From Bacillus subtilis (GTDB lineage: Bacteria; Pseudomonadota; Alphaproteobacteria; Rhizobiales; Rhizobiaceae): a stretch of 64,000 nt of DNA. Numbering within the stretch: position 1 is the stretch's first letter; each line of letters begins with the position of its first letter. Under the pieces are notes generated by a model. It ran no database searches and was not told the origin of the DNA. It saw nothing but the letters and a program-made list of their open reading frames with translations. This document shows, in pieces, positions 17,429-25,346 of the stretch. A program made the translations under genes and the position numbers. The stretch is taken from assembly GCA_021733665.1 (NCBI GenBank), contig JAHREI010000002.1, positions 372,001 to 436,000 on the forward strand, read 5' to 3'.

Positions 17429-17477
17429 AATGTGTATTTGGAAAACCAAGCAGGGATTTCGCAATAAACGGTGCTTA

Positions 17478-17522
17478 AAAAATAATATGGGCGTCGTGTA
17501 TTCGGAGAAACACACGGCGCCC
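17478..17522 (-). terminator. Terminator after the dioxygenase-hydrolase gene
   Basis: On the minus strand a stem GGGCGCCGTGT / ACACGACGCCC (plus-strand arms 17489-17499 and 17512-17522) is followed by an AT-rich stretch with a run of T. It lies 13 bp after the stop of the upstream gene. Confidence 0.7.
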
Positions 17523-17534
17523 TAAGAGTACAAT

Positions 17535-19052
17535 TTATAAACTCAACCAGTTTTTGGCACGGGCAATATCATCCGGTGACAGGGCGTGCCCTGTTTCAAG
17601 TTTCTCCGCTGTCAGCTCCGCACCGCAATTTTCCAGCCATGTGTTGAGTGCGGGGGCAAATTCACGAAACGGGTCTTTGCTGCCGGTGAGGGTAAGGACT
17701 GCTTTGCCTTTCAGATCAACTTGCGGGGCATCTTCCAGCACCTGCATCGGGCGGGACAGAATCGCACGGCGGATCAGTTGCGGATAAAGCGCCATAACTG
17801 CAGCCGCAAAATTTGCACCGTTTGAATAGCCGAGCACGGTGATCTTCTCCGCTGTCAGACCATAGGCAGCTATTGCCCCTTCATAAAAAGCGTTGAATGC
17901 CTCTGCTTCAGAGCGGATATCTGCCTGATCGAACTGCGTTGCACCAAAACGGCGGAACCAGCGTGCTGTACCTTCTTCATGACTGCGTCCGCGCACGCCA
18001 AGCAGCGTAGCACGCGGATTAATGCGATGTGCCATAGGCATCAGATCGGCTTCATTACCGCCGGTGCCATGCAGCAGCAGCATAATACTGCCATCCGGAT
18101 CTTGCGGTGTATAAAAGCGATGCACAAAGGGCAGGTCGCGCATCACAATGCGCTCTTCACCCGGCATAGAAAATTGCGGCATCAGCACTTTCAGGTCTTG
18201 TGCGCGTTCCTGATCATGTGGCGGCACGAATAAGGTTTCGCCCAGATGTTCCGGTGCCTCGTCAATTGTAAAGCCTGGTCTGTCTGTTGCCAGCTCAATC
18301 AAGATGCCGCCTGGTTCCCGCACATAGAGCGAGGTGAAATAATTGCGGTCATGATAATTGGTGACGGAGGAGTTGAGGCGCGACAGTTCGGCCTCAGCAG
18401 CTTTAACCGCATCAACATCCTTGGCGCGGAAGGCCACATGATCGGCAATGCCTGTGCCCGGAATTCCCTGAACGAATCCGGTGACATTACGCACATCAAT
18501 AAAATCCGTATCGGACACCATGCGCAGCACAGATTCTTCGCGTTGACCTTCGCTATAGCCGAAGCGCTTGACGAAAGCGGCGGTTTCTTCCTGCGTTTCA
18601 GTAAAGAGTGTCACGCTATGCAGGCGCGAAGGTGCGGATTTCCACGGATGTCCGGTGGTCATCTCATGGCCGACCAGTTTGACGATCACACCATCCGGGT
18701 CTTTAAGGCGCAATACAGATTCGCCGAATTCGCGCTTCGGCCCCTCAACCTGAATATGCTGCGATAAAGCGCGGGTCAGCCAGTCGCCGATTGATTCCGG
18801 CGGCACAGCCAAAGCAATTTCCGCCACCTGACCATGGCCGACACGGCCACGTGCACCTTCTTCCCAGACCAGAAAGGTAATCAATGAGCCGGGAGAGCCG
18901 ACAGCATCTCCGTAAAACAGGTGCAATTGTTCGCCGTCTTCATAGCCGCCGGTCTGTTTCACCAGCCGTAATCCCAGAAAACCGGCATAAAAATCAATAT
19001 TGGCCTGCACATTGCGCGTGATCAGAGTCACATGATGGATACCGGAGGTCAT
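17535..19052 (-). CDS. Ring-cleaving dioxygenase fused to alpha/beta hydrolase (MhqO-MhqD type)
   Basis: A 505-residue two-part enzyme. Residues 1 to about 310 are a two-module VOC dioxygenase of the LinE/PcpA/MhqO type, starting SGIHHVTLITRNVQANIDFY, with the second module at RLHSVTLFTETQEETAAF and the metal-ligand-like GIADHVAFRA and GILIELATDRPG. Residues about 315-505 are a carboxylesterase-like hydrolase (MhqD type) with LLLHGTGGNE, nucleophile motif GYSNGAN, acid in GSKDPF and His in TGHALS. In Bacillus these are separate genes, mhqO and mhqD, for quinone and hydroquinone detoxification. The fusion implies coupled steps on an aromatic substrate. No MarR-type regulator is adjacent. Confidence 0.85.
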   Translation of the reverse strand: MTSGIHHVTLITRNVQANIDFYAGFLGLRLVKQTGGYEDGEQLHLFYGDAVGSPGSLITFLVWEEGARGRVGHGQVAEIALAVPPESIGDWLTRALSQHIQVEGPKREFGESVLRLKDPDGVIVKLVGHEMTTGHPWKSAPSRLHSVTLFTETQEETAAFVKRFGYSEGQREESVLRMVSDTDFIDVRNVTGFVQGIPGTGIADHVAFRAKDVDAVKAAEAELSRLNSSVTNYHDRNYFTSLYVREPGGILIELATDRPGFTIDEAPEHLGETLFVPPHDQERAQDLKVLMPQFSMPGEERIVMRDLPFVHRFYTPQDPDGSIMLLLHGTGGNEADLMPMAHRINPRATLLGVRGRSHEEGTARWFRRFGATQFDQADIRSEAEAFNAFYEGAIAAYGLTAEKITVLGYSNGANFAAAVMALYPQLIRRAILSRPMQVLEDAPQVDLKGKAVLTLTGSKDPFREFAPALNTWLENCGAELTAEKLETGHALSPDDIARAKNWLSL

Positions 19053-19114
19053 GGTCGCCTTTCTGAATACGGATAAGCACAGATTCGCTTTATTCGTAAT
19101 AATATCGCTGCGTT

Positions 19115-19313
19115 TAGAGCGGTTTCAGTAAATACCGAATCGTAGAAACCGCTCTAGAGCGTGTTGCGTTTAATCGTACCCACTGCGCTCGCTCCAGATT
19201 CTTTTCATTGTTGCATATTCGCGAACGCTAAATGGAAACATTTAGCTGCGACATGCTTTGGCTTTTGTTTTTATGCGCATTCCGAAAACCGCTTTGCACT
19301 TTTCGGAATGCGC
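19115..19313. repeat. Mosaic of intergenic inverted repeats
   Basis: Unit 1 (19115-19156): 12-bp perfect arms TAGAGCGGTTTC and GAAACCGCTCTA, 18 nt apart. A middle part holds AATGGAAACATTT, also found at about 57530. Unit 2 (19275-19313): 14-bp perfect arms GCGCATTCCGAAAA and TTTTCGGAATGCGC, 11 nt apart; its core CCGAAAAG...CTTTTCGG recurs at 51222-51246. These resemble the mosaic palindromes known between genes in Hyphomicrobiales. The open frame crossing them (19161-19388) is a by-product. Confidence 0.7.
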
Positions 19314-19402
19314 TCTGATTGCTTGCTAATATGGATAGGCGGGAGATGTTTATCAATTACAGACTTATCACGTACTGATAATTCCTGACTCAGGATCAAT
19401 AT

Positions 19403-19436
19403 AAAAAAGACCCCGTTCTGACAAACAAAACGGGGC
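19403..19436 (-). terminator. Terminator downstream of the tRNA-Lys genes
   Basis: On the minus strand, AGCCCCGTT pairs with AACGGGGTC across a short loop and is followed by a run of six T. It lies about 130 nt beyond the 3' end of the first tRNA-Lys copy and probably ends that transcript. Confidence 0.8.
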
Positions 19437-19568
19437 TGATTTGAGTAGGTATCATGAGGAGATCAACTTGGTGAAAAATCATCTGTTGATATATCCACTA
19501 TACGCAGGCTGCTACGTTTAAATAGTCCAATTAGATATAAGCTATATATTGGGATGTTTTGAGAGAGA

Positions 19569-19644
19569 TGGTGAGCGCGCACGGGTTCGAACCGTGGACC
19601 TACTGATTAAAAGTCAGTTGCTCTACCGGCTGAGCTACGCGCTC
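19569..19644 (-). tRNA. tRNA-Lys (anticodon TTT), copy 1
   Basis: Read on the minus strand this 76-nt segment folds as a full cloverleaf: acceptor GAGCGCG with CGCGCTC, discriminator A, encoded CCA, D-arm GCTCAGCCGGTAGAGC, anticodon loop CTTTTAA (anticodon TTT, lysine) and T-arm with GGTTCGAACC. It is identical to the copy at 19875-19950. Confidence 0.97.
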
Positions 19645-19874
19645 TTGCAATCTCTTGAAAGACCTTGTGGTCTTTATCGGAGCACCTCGGTAATGCTCTG
19701 CAAGTGAGGCGATACATAAGGGGGATTGATTAGAACGTCAATACTAAAAATCACTGTTTAAATTCAAAATCTTAAGTTTATACACAGGTCGCACAAACCG
19801 ACAGATTCAGAGCGTGAAACAGAAATATTATCAGTATTGCGGATTATATATTTTGATTTGGGAAGATAAGGAGA

Positions 19875-19950
19875 TGGTGAGCGCGCACGGGTTCGAACCG
19901 TGGACCTACTGATTAAAAGTCAGTTGCTCTACCGGCTGAGCTACGCGCTC
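19875..19950 (-). tRNA. tRNA-Lys (anticodon TTT), copy 2
   Basis: Second 76-nt tRNA-Lys(TTT), base-for-base identical to the first and with encoded CCA. It is the promoter-proximal copy if both are in one transcript. Confidence 0.97.
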
Positions 19951-20431
19951 TTGCAATCTCGTAAAGACACACGGTCTTTTGTCGGAGCACCTCGGTAATG
20001 CTCAGCAAGTGGGGCGATACATAAGGGGCGATGTTGGCATGGTCAACACCTCCAACCGATATTTTTTACTGAAAATGCCGTTTTTTTATATTTTCCCCAA
20101 AACTTCACGACAAATAGCCCTGAATGCATGTGGAAAGAGCGCTTTATTGCGCAGTAAACGATGCAATCAGGGATAAAAAGAAGTGTTTTGATCGGGCAAT
20201 CAGAAAAACGATTCTTTCAAGTCCTTGTTTTTATACCTATGATTCTAACGCAAAGGTGTTGGGCTCATCATACAGAGGCGGCAGGCTGCATATATCTATC
20301 GCGGCGGTTTACCGTTATAAGAGCCTCACTTGATAGTGCTTACAGATGTCGGATGGTTATAATCCGGCTTAAGCAGAGTTTAAGCTACGGGTTCTACCGG
20401 CAGAATTACAGCAGCATGACAGGATAAGAAT
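19951..20431. other. Region between tRNA-Lys and ccdA
   Basis: 481 bp with no supported gene; the overlapping open frames (19979-20176, 20124-20333, 20161-20427) lack family signatures. The left part is the 5' flank of the tRNA. Near ccdA there is a TATAAT at 20358-20363 and a TTAA-N7-TTAA (20369-20383), the core of a CtrA box; about one such match is expected by chance in a window this size, so I treat it as weak. Confidence 0.4.
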
Positions 20432-21178
20432 ATGGCAGTTGATATTTCCATTCTCACGGCTTTAGGCGCGGGTGCGCTGTCTTTCTTGTCTCCTTGCGTG
20501 CTGCCTTTGGTTCCGCCTTATCTTTGTTATATGGCTGGCGTGAGTGTGGATGATTTCCGCAATGATAAAGAATCGTCGGAAGCCATGCGTAACCGCATCC
20601 GGCTTTTGACGACGGCTTTTACATTCGTTCTCGGCTTTACCACTGTTTTCGTGGCGCTCGGTGCAGGCGCTACCTCTATTGGTCATTTCCTGCGCCAGTG
20701 GCAGCAGGAGATGGCGATTGCTGCCGGTCTGATCATTATTCTTATGGGTTTGAATTTCCTCGGGCTTATCCGCATTCCGTTTTTGTCGCGAGAAGCACGC
20801 TTTCAGGCCAATTCTGCGCCGGCGACACCTCTTGGTGCTTATGTGATGGGGCTGGCCTTCGCATTCGGCTGGACACCTTGTATCGGGCCGGTGCTGGGGC
20901 CGATCCTGTCCATGGCGAGTGTGCAGGCTTCCGTTGCTGACGGTGTGTTCCTGCTGTTCGTCTATTCGATGGGCTTGGGTATTCCATTTATGCTGGCCGC
21001 GCTGTTCTCCGGCCGCTTCATGCGCTTTCTGGCGCGCTTCCGTATGCATATGGGCAAAGTCGAGAAAGTTATGGGCGTTCTGCTGGTGCTGGCCGGTATC
21101 CTGTTCCTGACCGGTGGTATGCAGGCCTTCGCCTATTGGCTGCTTGAGACATTCCCGATACTTGGTAAAATCGGATAA
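20432..21178 (+). CDS. ccdA: Cytochrome c biogenesis protein CcdA
   Basis: Inner-membrane thiol transporter of the DsbD/CcdA family that passes electrons from cytoplasmic thioredoxin to periplasmic proteins for cytochrome c maturation. The 248 residues form six hydrophobic segments, with the two reactive cysteines in the conserved membrane motifs LSPCVLPLVPPY (about residue 25) and GWTPCIGPVLGP (about residue 150). AGGATAAGAAT precedes the ATG. It is monocistronic, with its own terminator. The duplicated TM triplet typical of the family is visible. Confidence 0.93.
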   Translation: MAVDISILTALGAGALSFLSPCVLPLVPPYLCYMAGVSVDDFRNDKESSEAMRNRIRLLTTAFTFVLGFTTVFVALGAGATSIGHFLRQWQQEMAIAAGLIIILMGLNFLGLIRIPFLSREARFQANSAPATPLGAYVMGLAFAFGWTPCIGPVLGPILSMASVQASVADGVFLLFVYSMGLGIPFMLAALFSGRFMRFLARFRMHMGKVEKVMGVLLVLAGILFLTGGMQAFAYWLLETFPILGKIG

Positions 21179-21189
21179 TCACAGATCAT

Positions 21190-21222
21190 GCCGGTCATTT
21201 TGTAAAAGTGACCGGTATTTTT
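21190..21222 (+). terminator. Terminator after ccdA
   Basis: Stem CCGGTCA (21191-21197) with TGACCGG (21209-21215), with inner TTTT/AAAA pairing, followed by TATTTTTG. It is 12 bp after the ccdA stop. Confidence 0.8.
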
Positions 21223-21383
21223 GTGATACAGCGCTGAAACCTGTTTAAAAACGAGTTTATACACTGATTCATGCAAAACTGCCGGCGCTTGTCTGGTTTT
21301 GAGTAAATGAATCTATAGGTTTCACATTTAAAGTGGTTCTGATAAATCAGACCTCTCTGCCAGTTATAAAACACGGAATTAAT

Positions 21384-22757
21384 ATGGCTTCCAGATCCTG
21401 CCTGACCATCATCCTCGCTGCCGGTGAGGGTACCCGCATGAAATCTTCCATGTCCAAAGTCTTGCACGAGATTGCCGGTCTTCCGCTTGTCGGCCATGTG
21501 GTTAAGGCTGTGCAGGGCGCAGGTGCCCCTCATGGTGAAAGCAGCGATCTGGCTGTTGTTGTCGGTCGCGGTGCGGCGGATGTGCAAAAAGCTGTCGGCA
21601 AAATCAGCGATACAGCGCGTTTCTACGAGCAGACCGAGCGTCTGGGTACTGCGCACGCAGTGCTTGCTGCCCGTGAAGCGCTCACAGAACCGCATGATGA
21701 TGTGCTGGTGGTTTTCGGTGATACGCCGCTGATCGAAGAAACATCATTGCGCGCTGCCCGTGGCAAGCTGGCCGAAGGCGCGGATATTGTGGTGATGGGT
21801 TTCCGTCCGGAAAACCCGACAGGCTATGGTCGCCTGATTGAACAGGACGGTAAGCTGGTAGCGATTGTTGAAGAAAAAGACGCGACAGACGAGCAGCGCA
21901 AAATCACTTTCTGTAATGGCGGGTTGATGGCGCTGAGCGGAAAATATGCGCTGCAGCTGATTTCCGCAGTCAAAAATGATAATTCCAAAGGCGAATATTA
22001 TCTCACCGATGTGGTTGAGCTGGCGCATGCGCAAGGGCTGAATGTTATTGCCATTGATGTACCGGTTGAGAATGTTATCGGCATTAATAACCGTGCTGAA
22101 CTGGCAGAGGCTGAAGCGCTGTGGCAGGCACGTAAGCGCCGTGATGTTATGTTCTCCGGTGTGACATTGATTGCACCGGAAACAGTGTTCTTCGCGCATG
22201 ATACGCTGATCGAAGCGGATGTGCTGATTGAGCCGAATGTTTTCTTCGGCACCAAAGTGACCGTTGAGAGCGGTGCGGTCATTCATGCATTCTCGCATAT
22301 TGAAGGCGCGCATATTGGCGCCAATACCAGCGTAGGGCCGTTTGCGCGTCTGCGTCCGGGGGCAAAACTGGCCGAAAAGGCCAAGGTCGGCAATTTCTGC
22401 GAAGTCAAAAATGCAGATATCGGTGCCGGTGCCAAGGTCAATCATCTGTCTTATATCGGCGATGCAACCGTGGGCGCTGACACCAATATCGGTGCGGGCG
22501 TTATCACCTGCAATTATGACGGCTATAATAAGTTTAAAACCACAATCGGCAGCAATACCTTTGTTGGTTCCAACTCTGCTTTGGTTGCGCCACTGACCAT
22601 TGGTAATGGTGTTTATGTGGCTTCCGGCAGCGTGATTACAGACGAAGTGCCTGAAAATGCACTAGCTCTGGGACGTGCCCGTCAGGTGAACAAAGAAGGC
22701 CGCGCAGAAATATTACGCGAAAAATACAAGGCCATTAAGGTAAGCAAAAACAAATAA
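21384..22757 (+). CDS. glmU: Bifunctional UDP-GlcNAc pyrophosphorylase / GlcN-1-P acetyltransferase
   Basis: Makes UDP-GlcNAc from glucosamine-1-phosphate for peptidoglycan and lipid A. The N-terminal pyrophosphorylase domain opens with [20 protein letters not shown], and the C-terminal half is a left-handed beta-helix of hexapeptide repeats (for example [32 protein letters not shown]) with the acetyl-CoA site. I start at ATG 21384, which gives 457 residues and the family N-terminus; an upstream in-frame start at 21333 would add 17 unrelated residues. glmS follows, so two steps of the same pathway are neighbours. Confidence 0.97.
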   Translation: MASRSCLTIILAAGEGTRMKSSMSKVLHEIAGLPLVGHVVKAVQGAGAPHGESSDLAVVVGRGAADVQKAVGKISDTARFYEQTERLGTAHAVLAAREALTEPHDDVLVVFGDTPLIEETSLRAARGKLAEGADIVVMGFRPENPTGYGRLIEQDGKLVAIVEEKDATDEQRKITFCNGGLMALSGKYALQLISAVKNDNSKGEYYLTDVVELAHAQGLNVIAIDVPVENVIGINNRAELAEAEALWQARKRRDVMFSGVTLIAPETVFFAHDTLIEADVLIEPNVFFGTKVTVESGAVIHAFSHIEGAHIGANTSVGPFARLRPGAKLAEKAKVGNFCEVKNADIGAGAKVNHLSYIGDATVGADTNIGAGVITCNYDGYNKFKTTIGSNTFVGSNSALVAPLTIGNGVYVASGSVITDEVPENALALGRARQVNKEGRAEILREKYKAIKVSKNK

Positions 22758-22862
22758 TTATCATAAAATCATCATTATTAGATTTAATATGATGATGGAG
22801 TTTGTACGGGCTATGCTTTGAATGGCAAGCCAGAGTGCAAAGACGCAACAGGAACAGACAGA

Positions 22863-24686
22863 ATGTGCGGAATTATTGGTATTGTCGGCAATCAGCCGGT
22901 TGCTATGCGGCTTGTGGATGCGCTGAAGCGTCTGGAATATCGCGGTTATGATTCAGCCGGTATTGCCACTCTGGTGGACAATCAGATTGCGCGCAGCCGT
23001 GCCGAGGGCAAGCTGGTTAATCTTGAAAACCGTCTGGCAGCAGAGCCGCTGAGCGGTACAATCGGTATCGGCCACACACGCTGGGCAACCCATGGTGCGC
23101 CGACAGAGCGTAATGCGCATCCGCATGCCACTGAACAGGTTGCTATTGTTCATAACGGCATTATCGAAAATTTTGCCGAACTGCGCGCCGAGCTGGAAGC
23201 TGAAGGCGTAAAGTTCCAGAGCGATACGGATACTGAAACCGTGGCGCAACTGGTCGCCCGCAATATTCGTTCCGGCGATGCTCCTGTTGAAGCCGTGCGT
23301 AAAGTGCTTGGTCGTCTGCGCGGTGCTTTTGCGCTGGCTTTCCTGTTCACCGGTGAAAATGAAATGCTGGTTGCAGCGCGTCGCGGTTCACCGCTGGCGA
23401 TCGGCTATGGCGAAGGCGAAATGTTCCTCGGCTCCGATGCTATTGCACTGGCGCCATTCACCGATAAAATCAGCTATCTGGAAGATGGTGACTGGGCAGT
23501 TCTGACCCGCAACAGCGTAACCGTTTATGATGAGGGTAATCATCCGGTCACTCGTGTTGTGCAACAGTCTTCCGGCGCTGCTTATGTTGTCAATAAAGGC
23601 AATTACCGCCACTTCATGGAAAAGGAAGTCTATGAACAGCCGGAAGTGATTTCCCGCACACTGGCGCATTATCTGGATTTCGCATCCTCGTCGATCCGCA
23701 CCGATGTCAACAATATCGACTGGTCGAAGATTAACCGCATGGCAATGTCGGCTTGTGGCACCGCTTATTATGCTGCAACCATTGGTAAATACTGGATGGA
23801 ACGCTATGCGCGTCTGCCGGTAGAAATTGATATTGCTTCGGAATTCCGCTACCGCGAAATGCCGCTTTCAACCGATACGCTGGCATTGTTTGTGTCGCAG
23901 TCCGGCGAAACCGCCGATACGCTGGCCTCGCTACGTTATTGCCGTTCTCAGGGGCTGCCGATTGCCGCTGTAGTCAATGTGCGCGAATCTACCATTGCCC
24001 GTGAGTCAGACATTGTTCTGCCGACACTGGCAGGCCCTGAAATCGGTGTGGCTTCGACCAAGGCTTTCACCTGTCAGCTTTCGGTTCTGGCTTCACTGGC
24101 GCTGTCTGCTGCCAAGGCGCGCGGAACGATCACTCCGGCCGAAGAGAAGGAACTGGTTGATCAGCTTGGCAATCTCTCCGGCGTGCTGCATGAAGCACTG
24201 AAACTGGCACCGAAAGTCGAAGCAATCTGCCGCGATCTGATGAATGTCAAAGATGTGCTGTATCTCGGTCGTGGTACATCCTATCCGCTGGCTCTTGAAG
24301 GTGCGCTGAAGCTCAAGGAAATCTCCTATATACATGCAGAAGGCTATGCAGCCGGTGAGCTGAAGCACGGACCGATTGCTCTGATCGATGAAACAATGCC
24401 AGTGATTGTGATTGCACCATTTGACCGTCTTTATGAAAAGACCGTGTCGAATATGCAGGAAGTGGCAGCCCGTGGTGGCCGTATCATCCTGATCACGGAC
24501 AAAGAAGGTGCAAAACATGCCAATGTGGATGCGCATTCAGTGCTGATCATGCCGGATGTGCCGGAATTCATTTCGCCTCTGGTTTATGCTCTGCCGATCC
24601 AGATGCTGGCTTATTATACTGCTGTCTTCATGGGGACAGACGTGGATCAGCCGCGCAATCTGGCGAAATCCGTGACTGTTGAATAA
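22863..24686 (+). CDS. glmS: Glutamine-fructose-6-phosphate aminotransferase (isomerizing)
   Basis: Converts fructose-6-phosphate and glutamine to glucosamine-6-phosphate, the entry to amino-sugar synthesis. The start at ATG 22863 puts the nucleophile Cys directly after Met (MCGIIGIVG), as the enzyme requires after Met removal; the in-frame start at 22818 would bury it and is rejected. Glutaminase domain residues about 1-240, followed by two SIS sugar isomerase domains (SACGTAYYAA; LGRGTSYPLALEGALKLKE) and the C-terminal LAKSVTVE. Total 607 residues, as usual. The 105-bp gap after glmU has an imperfect AT-rich hairpin but no ribozyme-like sequence that I recognise. Confidence 0.98.
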   Translation: MCGIIGIVGNQPVAMRLVDALKRLEYRGYDSAGIATLVDNQIARSRAEGKLVNLENRLAAEPLSGTIGIGHTRWATHGAPTERNAHPHATEQVAIVHNGIIENFAELRAELEAEGVKFQSDTDTETVAQLVARNIRSGDAPVEAVRKVLGRLRGAFALAFLFTGENEMLVAARRGSPLAIGYGEGEMFLGSDAIALAPFTDKISYLEDGDWAVLTRNSVTVYDEGNHPVTRVVQQSSGAAYVVNKGNYRHFMEKEVYEQPEVISRTLAHYLDFASSSIRTDVNNIDWSKINRMAMSACGTAYYAATIGKYWMERYARLPVEIDIASEFRYREMPLSTDTLALFVSQSGETADTLASLRYCRSQGLPIAAVVNVRESTIARESDIVLPTLAGPEIGVASTKAFTCQLSVLASLALSAAKARGTITPAEEKELVDQLGNLSGVLHEALKLAPKVEAICRDLMNVKDVLYLGRGTSYPLALEGALKLKEISYIHAEGYAAGELKHGPIALIDETMPVIVIAPFDRLYEKTVSNMQEVAARGGRIILITDKEGAKHANVDAHSVLIMPDVPEFISPLVYALPIQMLAYYTAVFMGTDVDQPRNLAKSVTVE

Positions 24687-24710
24687 GCTTTCAGCAATTG
24701 TTTTTTTTAA

Positions 24711-24743
24711 AACCCGCTTGTCTCAGATAAGCGGGCTTTTTAT
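24711..24743 (+). terminator. Terminator after glmS
   Basis: Stem AACCCGCTT (24711-24719) with AAGCGGGCT, then TTTTTATTT. It lies 24 bp after the glmS stop. Confidence 0.85.
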
Positions 24744-24773
24744 TTATAGATCATAAGCAACGGGAAAGTGGTT

Positions 24774-25346
24774 ATGCTGGTGCAGCAAGGTGGGCTAGCA
24801 ATACGTGTTTTGCAGAAAAGCGATGCGCCGGTGATGCTGCGCTGGCTGCAGGATGAGCGTGTGCTGGAATTTTACGAAGGACGTGACAAACACTTCGATC
24901 TGCAAAAGATCATTGAAGTTTTTATCGAAGATCAGGGGCAAACCACACCGTGTCTGGTGTTACTGGATGATAAACCGCTGGGCTATGTGCAGTTCTACCC
25001 GCTGGACAGGCAGGACAAGCAGATACTGGAACTACCGGTTGAGGACGTGATCTACGGGCTGGATCAGTTTATCGGCGAGCCGGATTTCTGGGGGCTTGGG
25101 CTGGGCACGCAGCTTGTCTCATTGATGCGCGATTATCTCATAACAGACAAGGCAGCACAGCGCCTTGTGCTTGATCCGCAAAGTCGTAACTTACGCGCAA
25201 TTGCCTGTTATGAAAAATGCGGCTTTGAAAAACTCCGCCTGTTACCCGCTCATGAAATGCATGAAGGACAGATGCGGGATTGCTGGTTGATGCAACATTA
25301 TCCTGCACGCAGCAGTCTGATGGCTTCATCACGGCCGAAAATATAG
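24774..25346 (+). CDS. GNAT acetyltransferase, AAC(6')-like
   Basis: Acetyl-CoA-dependent N-acetyltransferase of 190 residues. The layout follows the aminoglycoside 6'-N-acetyltransferase group: LRWLQDERVLEFY near the start, LGYVQFYPL, GLDQFIGEPDFWGLGLGTQLV (the Q/RxxGxG acetyl-CoA loop) and LDPQSRNLRAIACYEKCGFEK. Whether it acts on aminoglycosides cannot be told; many chromosomal homologues do not give resistance. ATG 24774 follows GGGAAAG. Its last 49 bp overlap the end of recG on the other strand, so the tail PARSSLMASSRPKI is read from antisense recG and may be a recent extension. Confidence 0.82.
   Translation: MLVQQGGLAIRVLQKSDAPVMLRWLQDERVLEFYEGRDKHFDLQKIIEVFIEDQGQTTPCLVLLDDKPLGYVQFYPLDRQDKQILELPVEDVIYGLDQFIGEPDFWGLGLGTQLVSLMRDYLITDKAAQRLVLDPQSRNLRAIACYEKCGFEKLRLLPAHEMHEGQMRDCWLMQHYPARSSLMASSRPKI

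Larger units (their letters stand above)
19569..20032. repeat. Tandem duplication carrying the tRNA-Lys genes
   Basis: Two units, offset by 306 bp, hold an identical tRNA-Lys plus about 80 bp of its 5' flank (for example GGAGCACCTCGGTAATGCTC and GGCGATACATAAGGGG occur in both, 19679 onward and 19983 onward). The flanks have diverged slightly (loop AGACCTTGTGGTCTTT against AGACACACGGTCTTT), the tRNA not at all. The sequence between the units, about 19725-19870, is not shared. Confidence 0.85.

Noticed and set aside
19161-19388. 75-codon open frame downstream of the tRNA genes
   Set aside because: It runs through the inverted repeats and would be an accident of the repeat sequence.
22758-22862. 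glmS ribozyme upstream of glmS
   Set aside because: The 105-bp gap is too short and AT-rich, with only a simple hairpin; the ribozyme is known mainly from Gram-positive bacteria.
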